Shown: positions 1 through 5,810 of the stretch, piece after piece | Position numbering within the stretch: the stretch's first letter is position 1 | How the letters are laid out: each line of letters starts with the position of its first letter | Origin: Pseudomonadota bacterium | GTDB lineage: Bacteria > Pseudomonadota > Gammaproteobacteria > Burkholderiales > Burkholderiaceae_C | Length of the DNA: 12,342 nt | NCBI GenBank assembly: GCA_023415035.1 | Contig: JAEZLX010000072.1 | Span: forward strand, 1 to 12,342 | Direction of reading: 5' to 3' | Notes under the pieces: generated by a model | Database searches by the model: none | What the model saw: only the letters and a program-made list of their open reading frames with translations | What the model was told of the DNA's origin: nothing | Made by a program: the position numbers and the translations under genes

Positions 1-119
1 TGCACCTGGACCGCATCTTCGTGCGCGGCCTGACACCGCTCGGGGCGCATGTGCCGCACGGACGTGTCTGGACACGCATGTCGGACCACCTTCCGCTGAT
101 CGGGGAATTCGGCCTGTGA
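1..119 (+). CDS. Endonuclease/exonuclease/phosphatase family protein (YbhP-like), 3' end only
   Basis: Only the last 38 codons and the stop are in the window; the open frame enters from the left edge (first full codon at base 3). The visible residues include LDRIFVRGL and, near the end, the SDHLPL motif. In this metal-dependent family the SDH signature carries the catalytic histidine and the preceding aspartate at the C-terminus. The stop codon overlaps the GTG start of the next gene in a four-base GTGA, so the two are probably co-transcribed and translationally coupled. In E. coli the EEP protein YbhP likewise sits just before the cardiolipin synthase ClsB (YbhO), and this supports the assignment. 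The substrate is unknown, and nothing can be said about the N-terminus or promoter. Confidence 0.82.
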   Translation, partial: HLDRIFVRGLTPLGAHVPHGRVWTRMSDHLPLIGEFGL

Positions 120-1378
120 CCACGGCACACCATGCGCCCGGGATCCCCGAGCGCCCGGGGAGGTTGCGCCCGGGGCACGGGCTGGTGCTGCTGCAAAGCG
201 GTCAGGCCTTTTTTCCCGCGCTGGTCCGCGCGATGGACGCGGCGCGCCAGTTCATCCACCTGGAGACCTACATCTTCGAGTTCTCGGGGGCGGCGCTGTC
301 GGTGGCGGAGGCGCTGGAGCGCGCGGCCCGGCGCGGCGTGCTGGTGCGGCTGGTGATCGATGGCGTCGGCTCCCCGCGGATGCCCCTCGAGTGGCAGCGC
401 CGTTTCGCTGCGGCGGGCGTGCGCTGGCGCCACTATGCGCCGCTGGGAAAGCTGGGTCTGCTGATCCCGAGCCGATGGCGCCGGCTGCACCGCAAGCTGT
501 GCGTGGTTGACGGTGTGCTGGGTTTTTGCGGTGGCATCAACATCATCGATGACCTTGAGGACGTGCTGCTGGGGCGGCTGACTGTGCCGAGGCTGGATTT
601 CTCGCTGCAGGTCCATGGGCCGATCGTGCGCGAGATGACGGCCACCATGGAGCAGCTGTGGTGGCGCCTGCAGGCGGTGCGCAAGGCGCGCCAGCGCGAG
701 TTCACCGCCGCGTGGGAGGCCTTGCGAGCCACCCTGCCGGTGGGCGACTTCTCGCGCCTGAAGGGGGCGGATGACGACGCCGGGCTGCCGGTCGCGGTGG
801 ACGGCGCTGCCGCGGCCCTGCTGCTGCGCGACAACATCAGCCACCGCGGCGACATCGAGCGCGCCTACCTCAAGGCCATCGGTGAGGCCCGTCATGAAGT
901 GATCATCGCCAACGCCTATTTCATTCCCGGCCGCCGCCTGAGGCGTGCCCTGCTCCTGGCGGCGGCTCGCGGTGTGCGCGTGCGGCTGCTGCTGCAAGGC
1001 AAGTACGAGCATTTCCTGCAGTACCACGCGGCGCGGCCGGTGTTCGCGCGGCTGGTGCGGGCGGGCGTCGAAATCCTGGAGTACGCTCCCAGTGCGCTCC
1101 ATGCCAAGGTGGCCGTGATCGACCGGCGCTGGGCCACGGTAGGTTCGACCAACCTCGATCCGCTGTCGCTGCTGCTGGCTCGTGAAGCCAACGTGATGAC
1201 GACCGACCGGCGCTTTGCCGAGCGGCTGCACGAGTGCCTAGACCAGATCCTGCGTGAAGCCGGCCGCCCGATCGACGCCGTCAGCCTGGCGGCGCGTCCC
1301 TGGCGCCAGCGTGTGCTGGACCGGCTGGCGTTCGGCATCATGCGCACGGTGCTGTTTGTCACCGGCCATCGCTACTGA
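116..1378 (+). CDS. clsB: Cardiolipin synthase B (phospholipase D superfamily)
   Basis: A 420-residue phospholipase D superfamily protein with two HxKxxxxD catalytic motifs: H125/K127/D132 followed by GGINI, and H329/K331/D336 followed by GSTNLDPLS. The spacing and the GSTN motif are typical of bacterial cardiolipin synthases, which transfer a phosphatidyl group between phospholipids at the inner membrane through a phospho-histidine intermediate. There are no long N-terminal transmembrane helices, unlike ClsA, and the length of about 410-420 residues fits ClsB (YbhO) better. E. coli ClsB is reported to use phosphatidylglycerol and also to make phosphatidylglycerol by transfer to glycerol. The start is a GTG overlapping the stop of the upstream EEP gene by four bases; no separate ribosome site is evident, which fits coupling. 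A PLD-type phosphatidyltransferase of other specificity cannot be excluded. Confidence 0.9.
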   Translation: MTTAHHAPGIPERPGRLRPGHGLVLLQSGQAFFPALVRAMDAARQFIHLETYIFEFSGAALSVAEALERAARRGVLVRLVIDGVGSPRMPLEWQRRFAAAGVRWRHYAPLGKLGLLIPSRWRRLHRKLCVVDGVLGFCGGINIIDDLEDVLLGRLTVPRLDFSLQVHGPIVREMTATMEQLWWRLQAVRKARQREFTAAWEALRATLPVGDFSRLKGADDDAGLPVAVDGAAAALLLRDNISHRGDIERAYLKAIGEARHEVIIANAYFIPGRRLRRALLLAAARGVRVRLLLQGKYEHFLQYHAARPVFARLVRAGVEILEYAPSALHAKVAVIDRRWATVGSTNLDPLSLLLAREANVMTTDRRFAERLHECLDQILREAGRPIDAVSLAARPWRQRVLDRLAFGIMRTVLFVTGHRY

Positions 1379-1450
1379 AACGCCACCACGCACTGCACTG
1401 CGCAATCCCGTATGGCTCCCGACGTGGCGTCCGTGGTGTTAGCATGCCCC

Positions 1451-2185
1451 ATGCTCATGAAATCCGACACCGACATGACCCAAGCCGACCCAGCCGCTGC
1501 GGATGAAGGCGTGCCCGTTTCCGTGAAGATCCGCGAGCGCCTCAAGGCCGCACGCCACCGTTTCCACTCCAATGACAACATCGCTGACTTCATCGAACCG
1601 GGCGAGCTGGAGCTGCTGCTCGACGAGGTCACGGAGAAGATGCAGGGCGTGCTCGACAGCATGGTCATCGACACGCACAGCGACCACAACACCGAGAACA
1701 CGGCCCGGCGCGTGGCCAAGATGTACCTCAAGGAGGTATTCGCCGGCCGTTACGTCAAGGGGCCGGCCGTCACCGAGTTCCCCAACGCCGAGCATCTGAA
1801 CGAGCTCATGATCGTCGGGCCGATCACCGTGCGCAGCGCCTGCTCGCACCATTTCTGCCCGGTCATCGGCAAGCTGTGGATCGGTGTCATGCCCAACGAG
1901 CACACCAACGTCATCGGCCTGTCCAAGTATGCGCGTCTGGCCGAATGGATCATGGGCCGGCCCCAGATCCAGGAGGAGGCCGTCATCCAGCTGGCCGACC
2001 TGATCCAGGAAAAGACCCAGCCCGACGGCCTGGCCATCGTCATGGAGGCCAGCCACTACTGCATGGCCTGGCGCGGTGTGAAGGACATGGACAGCAAGAT
2101 GATCAACTCGGTCATGCGAGGCGTGTTCCTCAAGGACTCGACGCTGCGCCGCGAATTCCTCTCGCTCATTCCCCGTCAACCCTGA
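1451..2185 (+). CDS. folE: GTP cyclohydrolase I (type IA)
   Basis: Converts GTP to 7,8-dihydroneopterin triphosphate, the first step of tetrahydrofolate and pterin synthesis, as a cytoplasmic zinc-dependent toroidal enzyme. Family signatures are clear: NTARRVAKMY, ELMIVGPITVRSACSHHFCP, NEHTNVIGLSKYARL and the C-terminal SVMRGVF. The zinc ligands are C131, H134 (both in CSHHFCP) and C204 (SHYCMAWRG), numbered from base 1451. The length of 244 residues is a little more than E. coli FolE because of a variable N-terminus. The start is uncertain: the frame is open from 1412, with ATGs at 1451, 1457 and 1475 and no good Shine-Dalgarno before any. A weak -10-like TAGCAT at 1440-1445 would favour 1475. 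The gap to clsB is about 70 bases, and the BLUF gene follows 15 bases after the stop, so the two are probably one transcript. Confidence 0.95.
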   Translation: MLMKSDTDMTQADPAAADEGVPVSVKIRERLKAARHRFHSNDNIADFIEPGELELLLDEVTEKMQGVLDSMVIDTHSDHNTENTARRVAKMYLKEVFAGRYVKGPAVTEFPNAEHLNELMIVGPITVRSACSHHFCPVIGKLWIGVMPNEHTNVIGLSKYARLAEWIMGRPQIQEEAVIQLADLIQEKTQPDGLAIVMEASHYCMAWRGVKDMDSKMINSVMRGVFLKDSTLRREFLSLIPRQP

Positions 2186-2200
2186 TTGGAACGCTTCGCC

Positions 2201-2629
2201 ATGCTGGTCCGTTTGCTCTACGTCAGTCGCGCGGTGGATAAGGACTGCAACAAGGCAGCCATCGAGTCCATCCTCGAGGCCTCCCGGGCGCACAACCTGC
2301 ACAACGGCATCACGGGTGTGCTGTGCTACGGTGGCGGCATTTTCCTGCAGGCCATCGAGGGCGGGCGCAACGCGGTCAACAGCCTGTACAACCATATCGT
2401 CACCGACGAGCGCCACACCGACGTGGTGCTGCTGCACTACGAGGAAATCTCCGAGCGCCGCTTCGGTGGCTGGACGATGGGGCAGGTCAACCTGGCCAAG
2501 CTCAACACCTCGATCGTGCTCAAGTACTCCGAGCGGCCCGAGTTCGATCCTTACAGCGTCTCTGGCCAGATGTCGCTGGCCCTGCTCGAAGAGTTGATGG
2601 CCACTGCGAGCATCATCGGCCGGGCCTGA
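2201..2629 (+). CDS. BLUF-domain blue-light photoreceptor (short, domain only)
   Basis: A 142-residue protein consisting of one BLUF domain (about residues 1-95) plus a short C-terminal helical tail. BLUF domains bind FAD and respond to blue light by rearranging hydrogen bonds around a conserved Tyr-Gln pair. All key positions are present with the same spacing as in cyanobacterial PixD/Slr1694: Y7, N32 (within HNLHNGITG), Q50 (FLQAIEG), W91 and M93 (GGWTMG). It should therefore be photoactive. There is no output domain (no EAL, GGDEF or cyclase), so signalling would go through oligomerisation or a partner protein, as for PixD. ATG at 2201 is chosen; an in-frame TTG at 2186 directly abuts the folE stop but would add five residues before the conserved MLVRLLY start. 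No strong ribosome site is seen, which suggests coupling to folE. Confidence 0.92.
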   Translation: MLVRLLYVSRAVDKDCNKAAIESILEASRAHNLHNGITGVLCYGGGIFLQAIEGGRNAVNSLYNHIVTDERHTDVVLLHYEEISERRFGGWTMGQVNLAKLNTSIVLKYSERPEFDPYSVSGQMSLALLEELMATASIIGRA

Positions 2630-2644
2630 CGGGCGCCGGCCCAC

Positions 2645-2669
2645 GCGTGCCGCGCTGACAGCGGCACGC
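2645..2669 (+). terminator. Perfect 9-bp hairpin after the BLUF gene, possible terminator
   Basis: Arms GCGTGCCGC (2645-2653) and GCGGCACGC (2661-2669) are perfectly complementary around a 7-base loop, 15 bases after the BLUF stop codon. There is no T-tract after it, so it is not a classical intrinsic terminator; it may mark the 3' end of the folE-BLUF transcript or protect it. Confidence 0.4.
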
Positions 2670-2674
2670 AAACC

Positions 2675-2723
2675 CTGACCTGCGTCAAGGCGCCTTGATG
2701 CGGGCCGGGGCATACTGGATGAT
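2675..2723 (+). promoter_or_regulatory. Candidate FNR/CRP-family-activated promoter for the YitT gene
   Basis: CTGACCTGCGTCAA at 2675-2688 is a palindromic box one base off the TTGAC-N4-GTCAA form of FNR/Anr sites. A -10-like CATACT lies at 2711-2716, implying a start near 2723. The centre of the box (2681.5) then falls at -41.5, the standard position for class II activation. There is no recognisable -35, as expected for an activator-dependent promoter. The leader to the YitT ATG would be about 43 bases. The site is seen in the sequence; the regulator and oxygen response are inferred. Confidence 0.42.
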
Positions 2724-2731
2724 CAAGGCGC
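2685..2731. repeat. TCAAGGCGC repeat cluster (operator-like)
   Basis: The nine-base element TCAAGGCGC occurs three times in 47 bases: direct at 2685-2693, inverted at 2690-2698 (overlapping the first to form the 14-base perfect palindrome TCAAGGCGCCTTGA, 2685-2698) and direct at 2723-2731. The inverted and last copies extend to a 10-bp inverted repeat (GCGCCTTGAT 2690-2699, ATCAAGGCGC 2722-2731). The set overlaps the FNR-like half site and the predicted transcription start of the YitT gene, so it could be an operator or a leader hairpin. Confidence 0.5.
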
Positions 2732-2765
2732 AACCGCCTTTGTCCATCCATAGTTCCGCCTCATC

Positions 2766-3401
2766 ATGCTGAGCCACACCCGAGCATCCAAGCACGTGGA
2801 TACGCGCTGCCCACGGCATCGCCCGCACGAGGACGTGCAGGCCCTGCTCACGGGCTGCCTTTTCGTGGCGCTGGGCGTGGTGTTGTTCCGTCAGGCAGGC
2901 CTGTTCGCGGGTGGAACGGCGGGCCTGGCATTCCTGCTGCACTACACGACGGGCTGGAGTTTTGGCCTGATGTTCTTCCTGGTCAACCTGCCGTTCTACT
3001 GGCTGGCATGGCGGCGGCTGGGCGTGGCTTTCACGGTCAAGACGTTTTCAGCCGTGGCGCTGCTGTCGGTGTTTTCCGAGGTCGTGCCGCGCTGGATCGA
3101 CATCGGCCGCCTGGATACCGGGTTTGCGTCCGTTGCCGGCGGCCTGCTGATCGGCGCCGGGATGCTGATGCTGTTCCGTCACAAAGCCAGCCTGGGGGGC
3201 TTCAACGTGCTGGTGCTGTGGCTGCAGGAGCGCTTCGGCTGGCGTGCCGGTCACATTCAGATGGGGATGGACTGCGCGATCGTGCTGATCGCGCTCGCGA
3301 CGATGGGTGGCGAGCAGGTGCTCTGGTCGGTGGTCGGCGCCGTGGTGCTGAACCTGATCCTGGCCGTCAACCACCGGCCGGGCCGCTACACCGCGGTCTG
3401 A
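2766..3401 (+). CDS. YitT family inner-membrane protein (DUF161 type)
   Basis: A 211-residue hydrophobic protein with about six membrane segments (approximately residues 26-43, 47-62, 65-82, 90-107, 118-137 and 166-200, the last possibly two helices). The motif AGLFAGGTAGLAFLLHYTTG followed by FFLVNLPFYWLAWRRLG, and later LGGFNVLVLWLQERFG, match the YitT/YqfU family of membrane proteins. The substrate and function of this family are not established, though a transporter role is commonly suspected. It lacks the C-terminal DUF2179 domain found in longer Firmicutes members, so it is the short proteobacterial form. The first 20 residues are His/Arg-rich and polar, likely cytoplasmic. ATG 2766 has no clear ribosome site. 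It has its own candidate FNR-type promoter. Its 3' end overlaps the convergent hesA-like gene by 16 bases. Confidence 0.8.
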   Translation: MLSHTRASKHVDTRCPRHRPHEDVQALLTGCLFVALGVVLFRQAGLFAGGTAGLAFLLHYTTGWSFGLMFFLVNLPFYWLAWRRLGVAFTVKTFSAVALLSVFSEVVPRWIDIGRLDTGFASVAGGLLIGAGMLMLFRHKASLGGFNVLVLWLQERFGWRAGHIQMGMDCAIVLIALATMGGEQVLWSVVGAVVLNLILAVNHRPGRYTAV

Positions 3402-4159
3402 GCGGATTCGTGCCGACTGCTGCAGACGGGGCAAAGGGGCTGACGTTGCAGCGCGACGGTGTGGAAGGCCAGGTCACGGGCGTCGATCATGGTGAGGCGG
3501 CCGGTCTGGCGTGAGCCCAGGCCGGCCAGCAGCTTGAGTGCCTCGGCAGCCTGCAGCGTTCCGACGATGCCCACCAGCGGGGCGAATACACCCATGGTGG
3601 CGCACAGCGCTTCTTCCACGGGCGAGCCGGGCGGAAAGACGCAGGCGTAGCAGGGCGAGCCGCTCTGGCGCGTGTCGAACACGGCCAGCTGCCCGTCCAT
3701 GCGGATGGCGGCACCCGACACCAGAGGCCGCGCGTGACGCACGCAGGCGCGGTTGATGAGCTGGCGGGTAGCGAAGTTGTCGGTGCAGTCCAGCACCACG
3801 TCGGCGGAGGGCACCAGCCGGTCGAGCAGGGCGTCGTCGGCGCGCATCTGCACCACATCCACTTGAGGATCGGGGTTGATGGCGGCGATGGCCTCGCGCA
3901 CGGAAGAGGCCTTGGGCTGGCCGATGCGGGCAAGGTTGTGGGCGATCTGGCGCTGCAGGTTGGTGGCATCGACCGTATCGTGATCGACCACCGTGATGCG
4001 TCCGACGCCGGCGCTGCCCAGATACAGGGCGACCGGCGAACCCAGACCGCCGGCACCGATGATCAGGGCGTGCGAGGCCAGCAGCCTCTCCTGGCCTTCG
4101 ACCCCCAGTTCATCGAGCAGGATGTGGCGCGAATAGCGCAGCAGCTGGGCGTCGTCCAT
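3386..4159 (-). CDS. HesA/MoeB/ThiF family E1-like adenylyltransferase
   Basis: A 257-residue ubiquitin-activating-like enzyme that would adenylate the C-terminal glycine of a small sulfur-carrier protein (MoaD or ThiS type) so that it can accept sulfur. Visible features are the family start LLRYSRHILLDELGVEGQ, the nucleotide-binding loop GAGGLGSP (35-42), NLQRQ (67-71), the catalytic-region DCTDN (124-128), and two zinc CxxC pairs, C170/C173 and C243/C246. C186 in LCATMG matches a conserved cysteine of this family. There is no C-terminal rhodanese domain. The sequence alone does not separate MoeB (molybdopterin) from ThiF (thiamine); no moaD, thiS or thiG is in the window, and a membrane-linked rhodanese lies about 2.5 kb away. 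It is last in the gpmA-ctpA-hesA run, 40 bases after ctpA, with a hairpin in the gap. The ATG at 4159 begins the conserved domain directly. Confidence 0.88.
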   Translation of the reverse strand: MDDAQLLRYSRHILLDELGVEGQERLLASHALIIGAGGLGSPVALYLGSAGVGRITVVDHDTVDATNLQRQIAHNLARIGQPKASSVREAIAAINPDPQVDVVQMRADDALLDRLVPSADVVLDCTDNFATRQLINRACVRHARPLVSGAAIRMDGQLAVFDTRQSGSPCYACVFPPGSPVEEALCATMGVFAPLVGIVGTLQAAEALKLLAGLGSRQTGRLTMIDARDLAFHTVALQRQPLCPVCSSRHESAQTAV

Positions 4160-4168
4160 GGGCGAAAT

Positions 4169-4193
4169 CCGGGCACGCCAGCGGCATGCCCGG
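4169..4193 (-). other. Hairpin just upstream of the hesA/moeB-like start
   Basis: Outer arms CCGGGCA (4169-4175) and TGCCCGG (4187-4193) are perfectly complementary, and an inner GCC/GGC pair (4077-style numbering avoided: 4177-4179 with 4183-4185) extends the stem after one mismatch. It fills most of the 40-base gap between ctpA and the downstream gene and ends nine bases before the ATG. In the mRNA it could hinder ribosome access or cause partial termination. There is no T-tract. Confidence 0.45.
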
Positions 4194-4199
4194 CAAGCG

Positions 4200-5690
4200 T
4201 CACTCCTGCTCGGTATCCTCGGACTTTTCGGGGCGTGTGGTCAGCGTCTTGCTGGCCACCACGGGCAGGCCCTTGAGGTGGTTCAGGGCCTGCTGGAGCT
4301 GGAAGTCCTTGTCGCTGCCGAGCTCGGGCACCAGGCGCTGGTTGGGGTTCTTGCGCAGCTCTTCCTCAAGCTTCTTGCGGGCTTCCTCACGTTCCTGCTC
4401 GCGCTGCTTCTCGGCTTCCCGTTCGGCTTCGGTCAGGCTGCCGTTCGAGTTGCCGTTGCCCAGGTGCTTCTGCAGGTCCGCCTCGCGGGTGCGCAGGGCG
4501 GCGAACACGTTGCCCTCGGCCGTTTCGTCGACCATGATGTCGGGCACGATGCCGCGCGCCTGGATCGAGGTGCCGCTGGGCGTGTAGTAGCGCGCCGTGG
4601 TGAGCTTGATGCCGGTGTCGGGGCCGAGCGGGCGCACGGTCTGCACCGAGCCCTTGCCGAAGGTCTGGCTGCCGATGAGCGTGGCGCGCTTGTGGTCCTG
4701 CAGCGCGCCGGCCACGATCTCGCTGGCCGAGGCGGAGCCTTCATTGACCAGCACCACCAGGGGAATGCGCTTGAGGGCGCCGCCGGTGGCGTGCGTCAGG
4801 CGCTGGATCGGGTCGGAGCCGCCACGGCGCAGGTAGTGCTGCGGCACGGTCTTGTAGACGGCCTGGCTTTCCTGCAGCTGGCCGTTGGTCGAGACCACGG
4901 TGACGTTCTCGGGCAGGAAGGCGGCCGAGATGGCCACCGCCGCATCCAGCAGGCCGCCCGGATCGTTGCGCAGATCCAGCACCATGCCCTTGACGTCCGG
5001 GTTCGACTTGTAGATTTCCTCGACCTTGCGCGCGAAATCCTCGACCGTGCGTTCCTGGAACTGCGACAGGCGCACCCAGGCGTAGCCGGGCTCGACGACG
5101 CGGGCCTTGACGCTCTGTGTCTTGATTTCCTCGCGGATGATGGTCACGGGGAAGGTGCGGTTCTCGTCCTTGCGGAAGATGGTCAGCACGACCTTCGTGC
5201 GGGGCTCGCCGCGCATGCGCTTGACCGCGTCGTTGATGGTCATGCCCTTGACCATCGTGTCGTCGATCTTGGTGATCAGGTCGCCGGGCATGAGGCCGGT
5301 GCGGTAGGCGGGAGAGTCCTCGATCGGCGAGACCACCTTGACCAGGCCATCCTCCATCGTGATCTCGATGCCGACTCCGACAAACCGGCCGCTGGTGCTC
5401 TCGCGGAATTCCTTGAAGGCCTTCTTGTCGAAGTACTGCGAATGGGGGTCCAGGCTGGCGACCATGCCCGAGATGGCGTCGGAGATCAGCTTTTTCTCGT
5501 CCACCGGCTCGACATAGTCGGTCTTGATCATCCCGAACACCTGGGCCAGCTGCTGCAACTCCTCAAGCGGCAAGGGCGATAGCGAGCCCCTCGCCACAGC
5601 CTGCAGCTGCACCGTGGTGAGCGCGCCGGTGACCGCACCAATGGCGATCCAGCCCGCGATGCGGAGTTTGTGACTGACTTGCTTACCCAT
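4200..5690 (-). CDS. ctpA: S41 family C-terminal processing peptidase (CtpA type)
   Basis: A 496-residue periplasmic serine protease of the carboxyl-terminal processing (tail-specific) family. An N-terminal hydrophobic segment (about 11-31) acts as signal peptide or anchor. A PDZ domain follows (about 100-185, with the GVGIEI and SPAYRTGLMPGDLI motifs), then the S41 catalytic core. The Ser-Lys pair is visible: S321 in NEGSASASEI and K346 in TFGKGSVQT, with Q350 at the family spacing. The region 418-450 is rich in Glu, Arg and Lys and probably forms a charged helix or coiled coil; the tail is polar. Such enzymes trim or degrade periplasmic proteins, and Pseudomonas CtpA is known to degrade cell-wall hydrolases, but the substrate here is unknown. 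It lies between gpmA and hesA on the same strand. A TATATT-like -10 and a strong hairpin lie upstream. ATG 5690 gives a proper signal sequence. Confidence 0.93.
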   Translation of the reverse strand: MGKQVSHKLRIAGWIAIGAVTGALTTVQLQAVARGSLSPLPLEELQQLAQVFGMIKTDYVEPVDEKKLISDAISGMVASLDPHSQYFDKKAFKEFRESTSGRFVGVGIEITMEDGLVKVVSPIEDSPAYRTGLMPGDLITKIDDTMVKGMTINDAVKRMRGEPRTKVVLTIFRKDENRTFPVTIIREEIKTQSVKARVVEPGYAWVRLSQFQERTVEDFARKVEEIYKSNPDVKGMVLDLRNDPGGLLDAAVAISAAFLPENVTVVSTNGQLQESQAVYKTVPQHYLRRGGSDPIQRLTHATGGALKRIPLVVLVNEGSASASEIVAGALQDHKRATLIGSQTFGKGSVQTVRPLGPDTGIKLTTARYYTPSGTSIQARGIVPDIMVDETAEGNVFAALRTREADLQKHLGNGNSNGSLTEAEREAEKQREQEREEARKKLEEELRKNPNQRLVPELGSDKDFQLQQALNHLKGLPVVASKTLTTRPEKSEDTEQE

Positions 5691-5717
5691 CCGTGGATCC
5701 CATCAAACTAGAGCCGC

Positions 5718-5744
5718 CCTTGCCGGCATCGCGTGCCGGCAAGG
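5718..5744 (-). terminator. Strong 11-bp hairpin in the gpmA-ctpA gap
   Basis: Perfect arms CCTTGCCGGCA (5718-5728) and TGCCGGCAAGG (5734-5744) enclose a 5-base loop, about 27 bases upstream of the ctpA start and 67 bases after the gpmA stop. On the minus strand it is not followed by a run of T, so termination would have to be factor-dependent or partial. It may instead be a 5' leader structure of the ctpA transcript. Confidence 0.5.
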
Positions 5745-5745
5745 C

Positions 5746-5751
5746 AATATA
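5746..5751 (-). promoter_or_regulatory. Possible -10 element for ctpA
   Basis: The minus strand reads TATATT here, five of six bases of the -10 consensus, about 56 bases upstream of the ctpA ATG. No convincing -35 is seen at the right distance. If used, transcription would begin inside the adjacent hairpin at 5718-5744. Confidence 0.25.
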
Positions 5752-5767
5752 CACCTTGGATGCCAAG

Positions 5768-5793
5768 CCCGGGATTCGGTTCCGCATCCCGGG
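5768..5793 (-). terminator. 8-bp hairpin shortly after gpmA, possible terminator
   Basis: Perfect arms CCCGGGAT (5768-5775) and ATCCCGGG (5786-5793) around a 10-base loop, 18 bases after the gpmA stop on the minus strand. No T-tract follows. With the second hairpin at 5718-5744 it suggests that gpmA mRNA is at least partly separated from ctpA mRNA. Confidence 0.4.
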
Positions 5794-5810
5794 GTGGCAC
5801 CCGTGCGGGT

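Noticed and set aside
1379..1450. Promoter for folE in the clsB-folE gap
   Set aside because: Only a four-of-six -10-like TAGCAT (1440-1445) with no -35. Too weak to list as a site; mentioned under folE.
1439..2713. 424-residue minus-strand open frame opposite folE and the BLUF gene
   Set aside because: Antisense to two well-supported genes. It arises from high third-position GC and shows His/Asp/Gly-rich composition with no family signature.
4158..5582. 474-residue plus-strand open frame opposite ctpA
   Set aside because: Complement of the S41 peptidase gene; low-complexity composition rich in Leu, Gly, Asp and His, with no recognisable domain.
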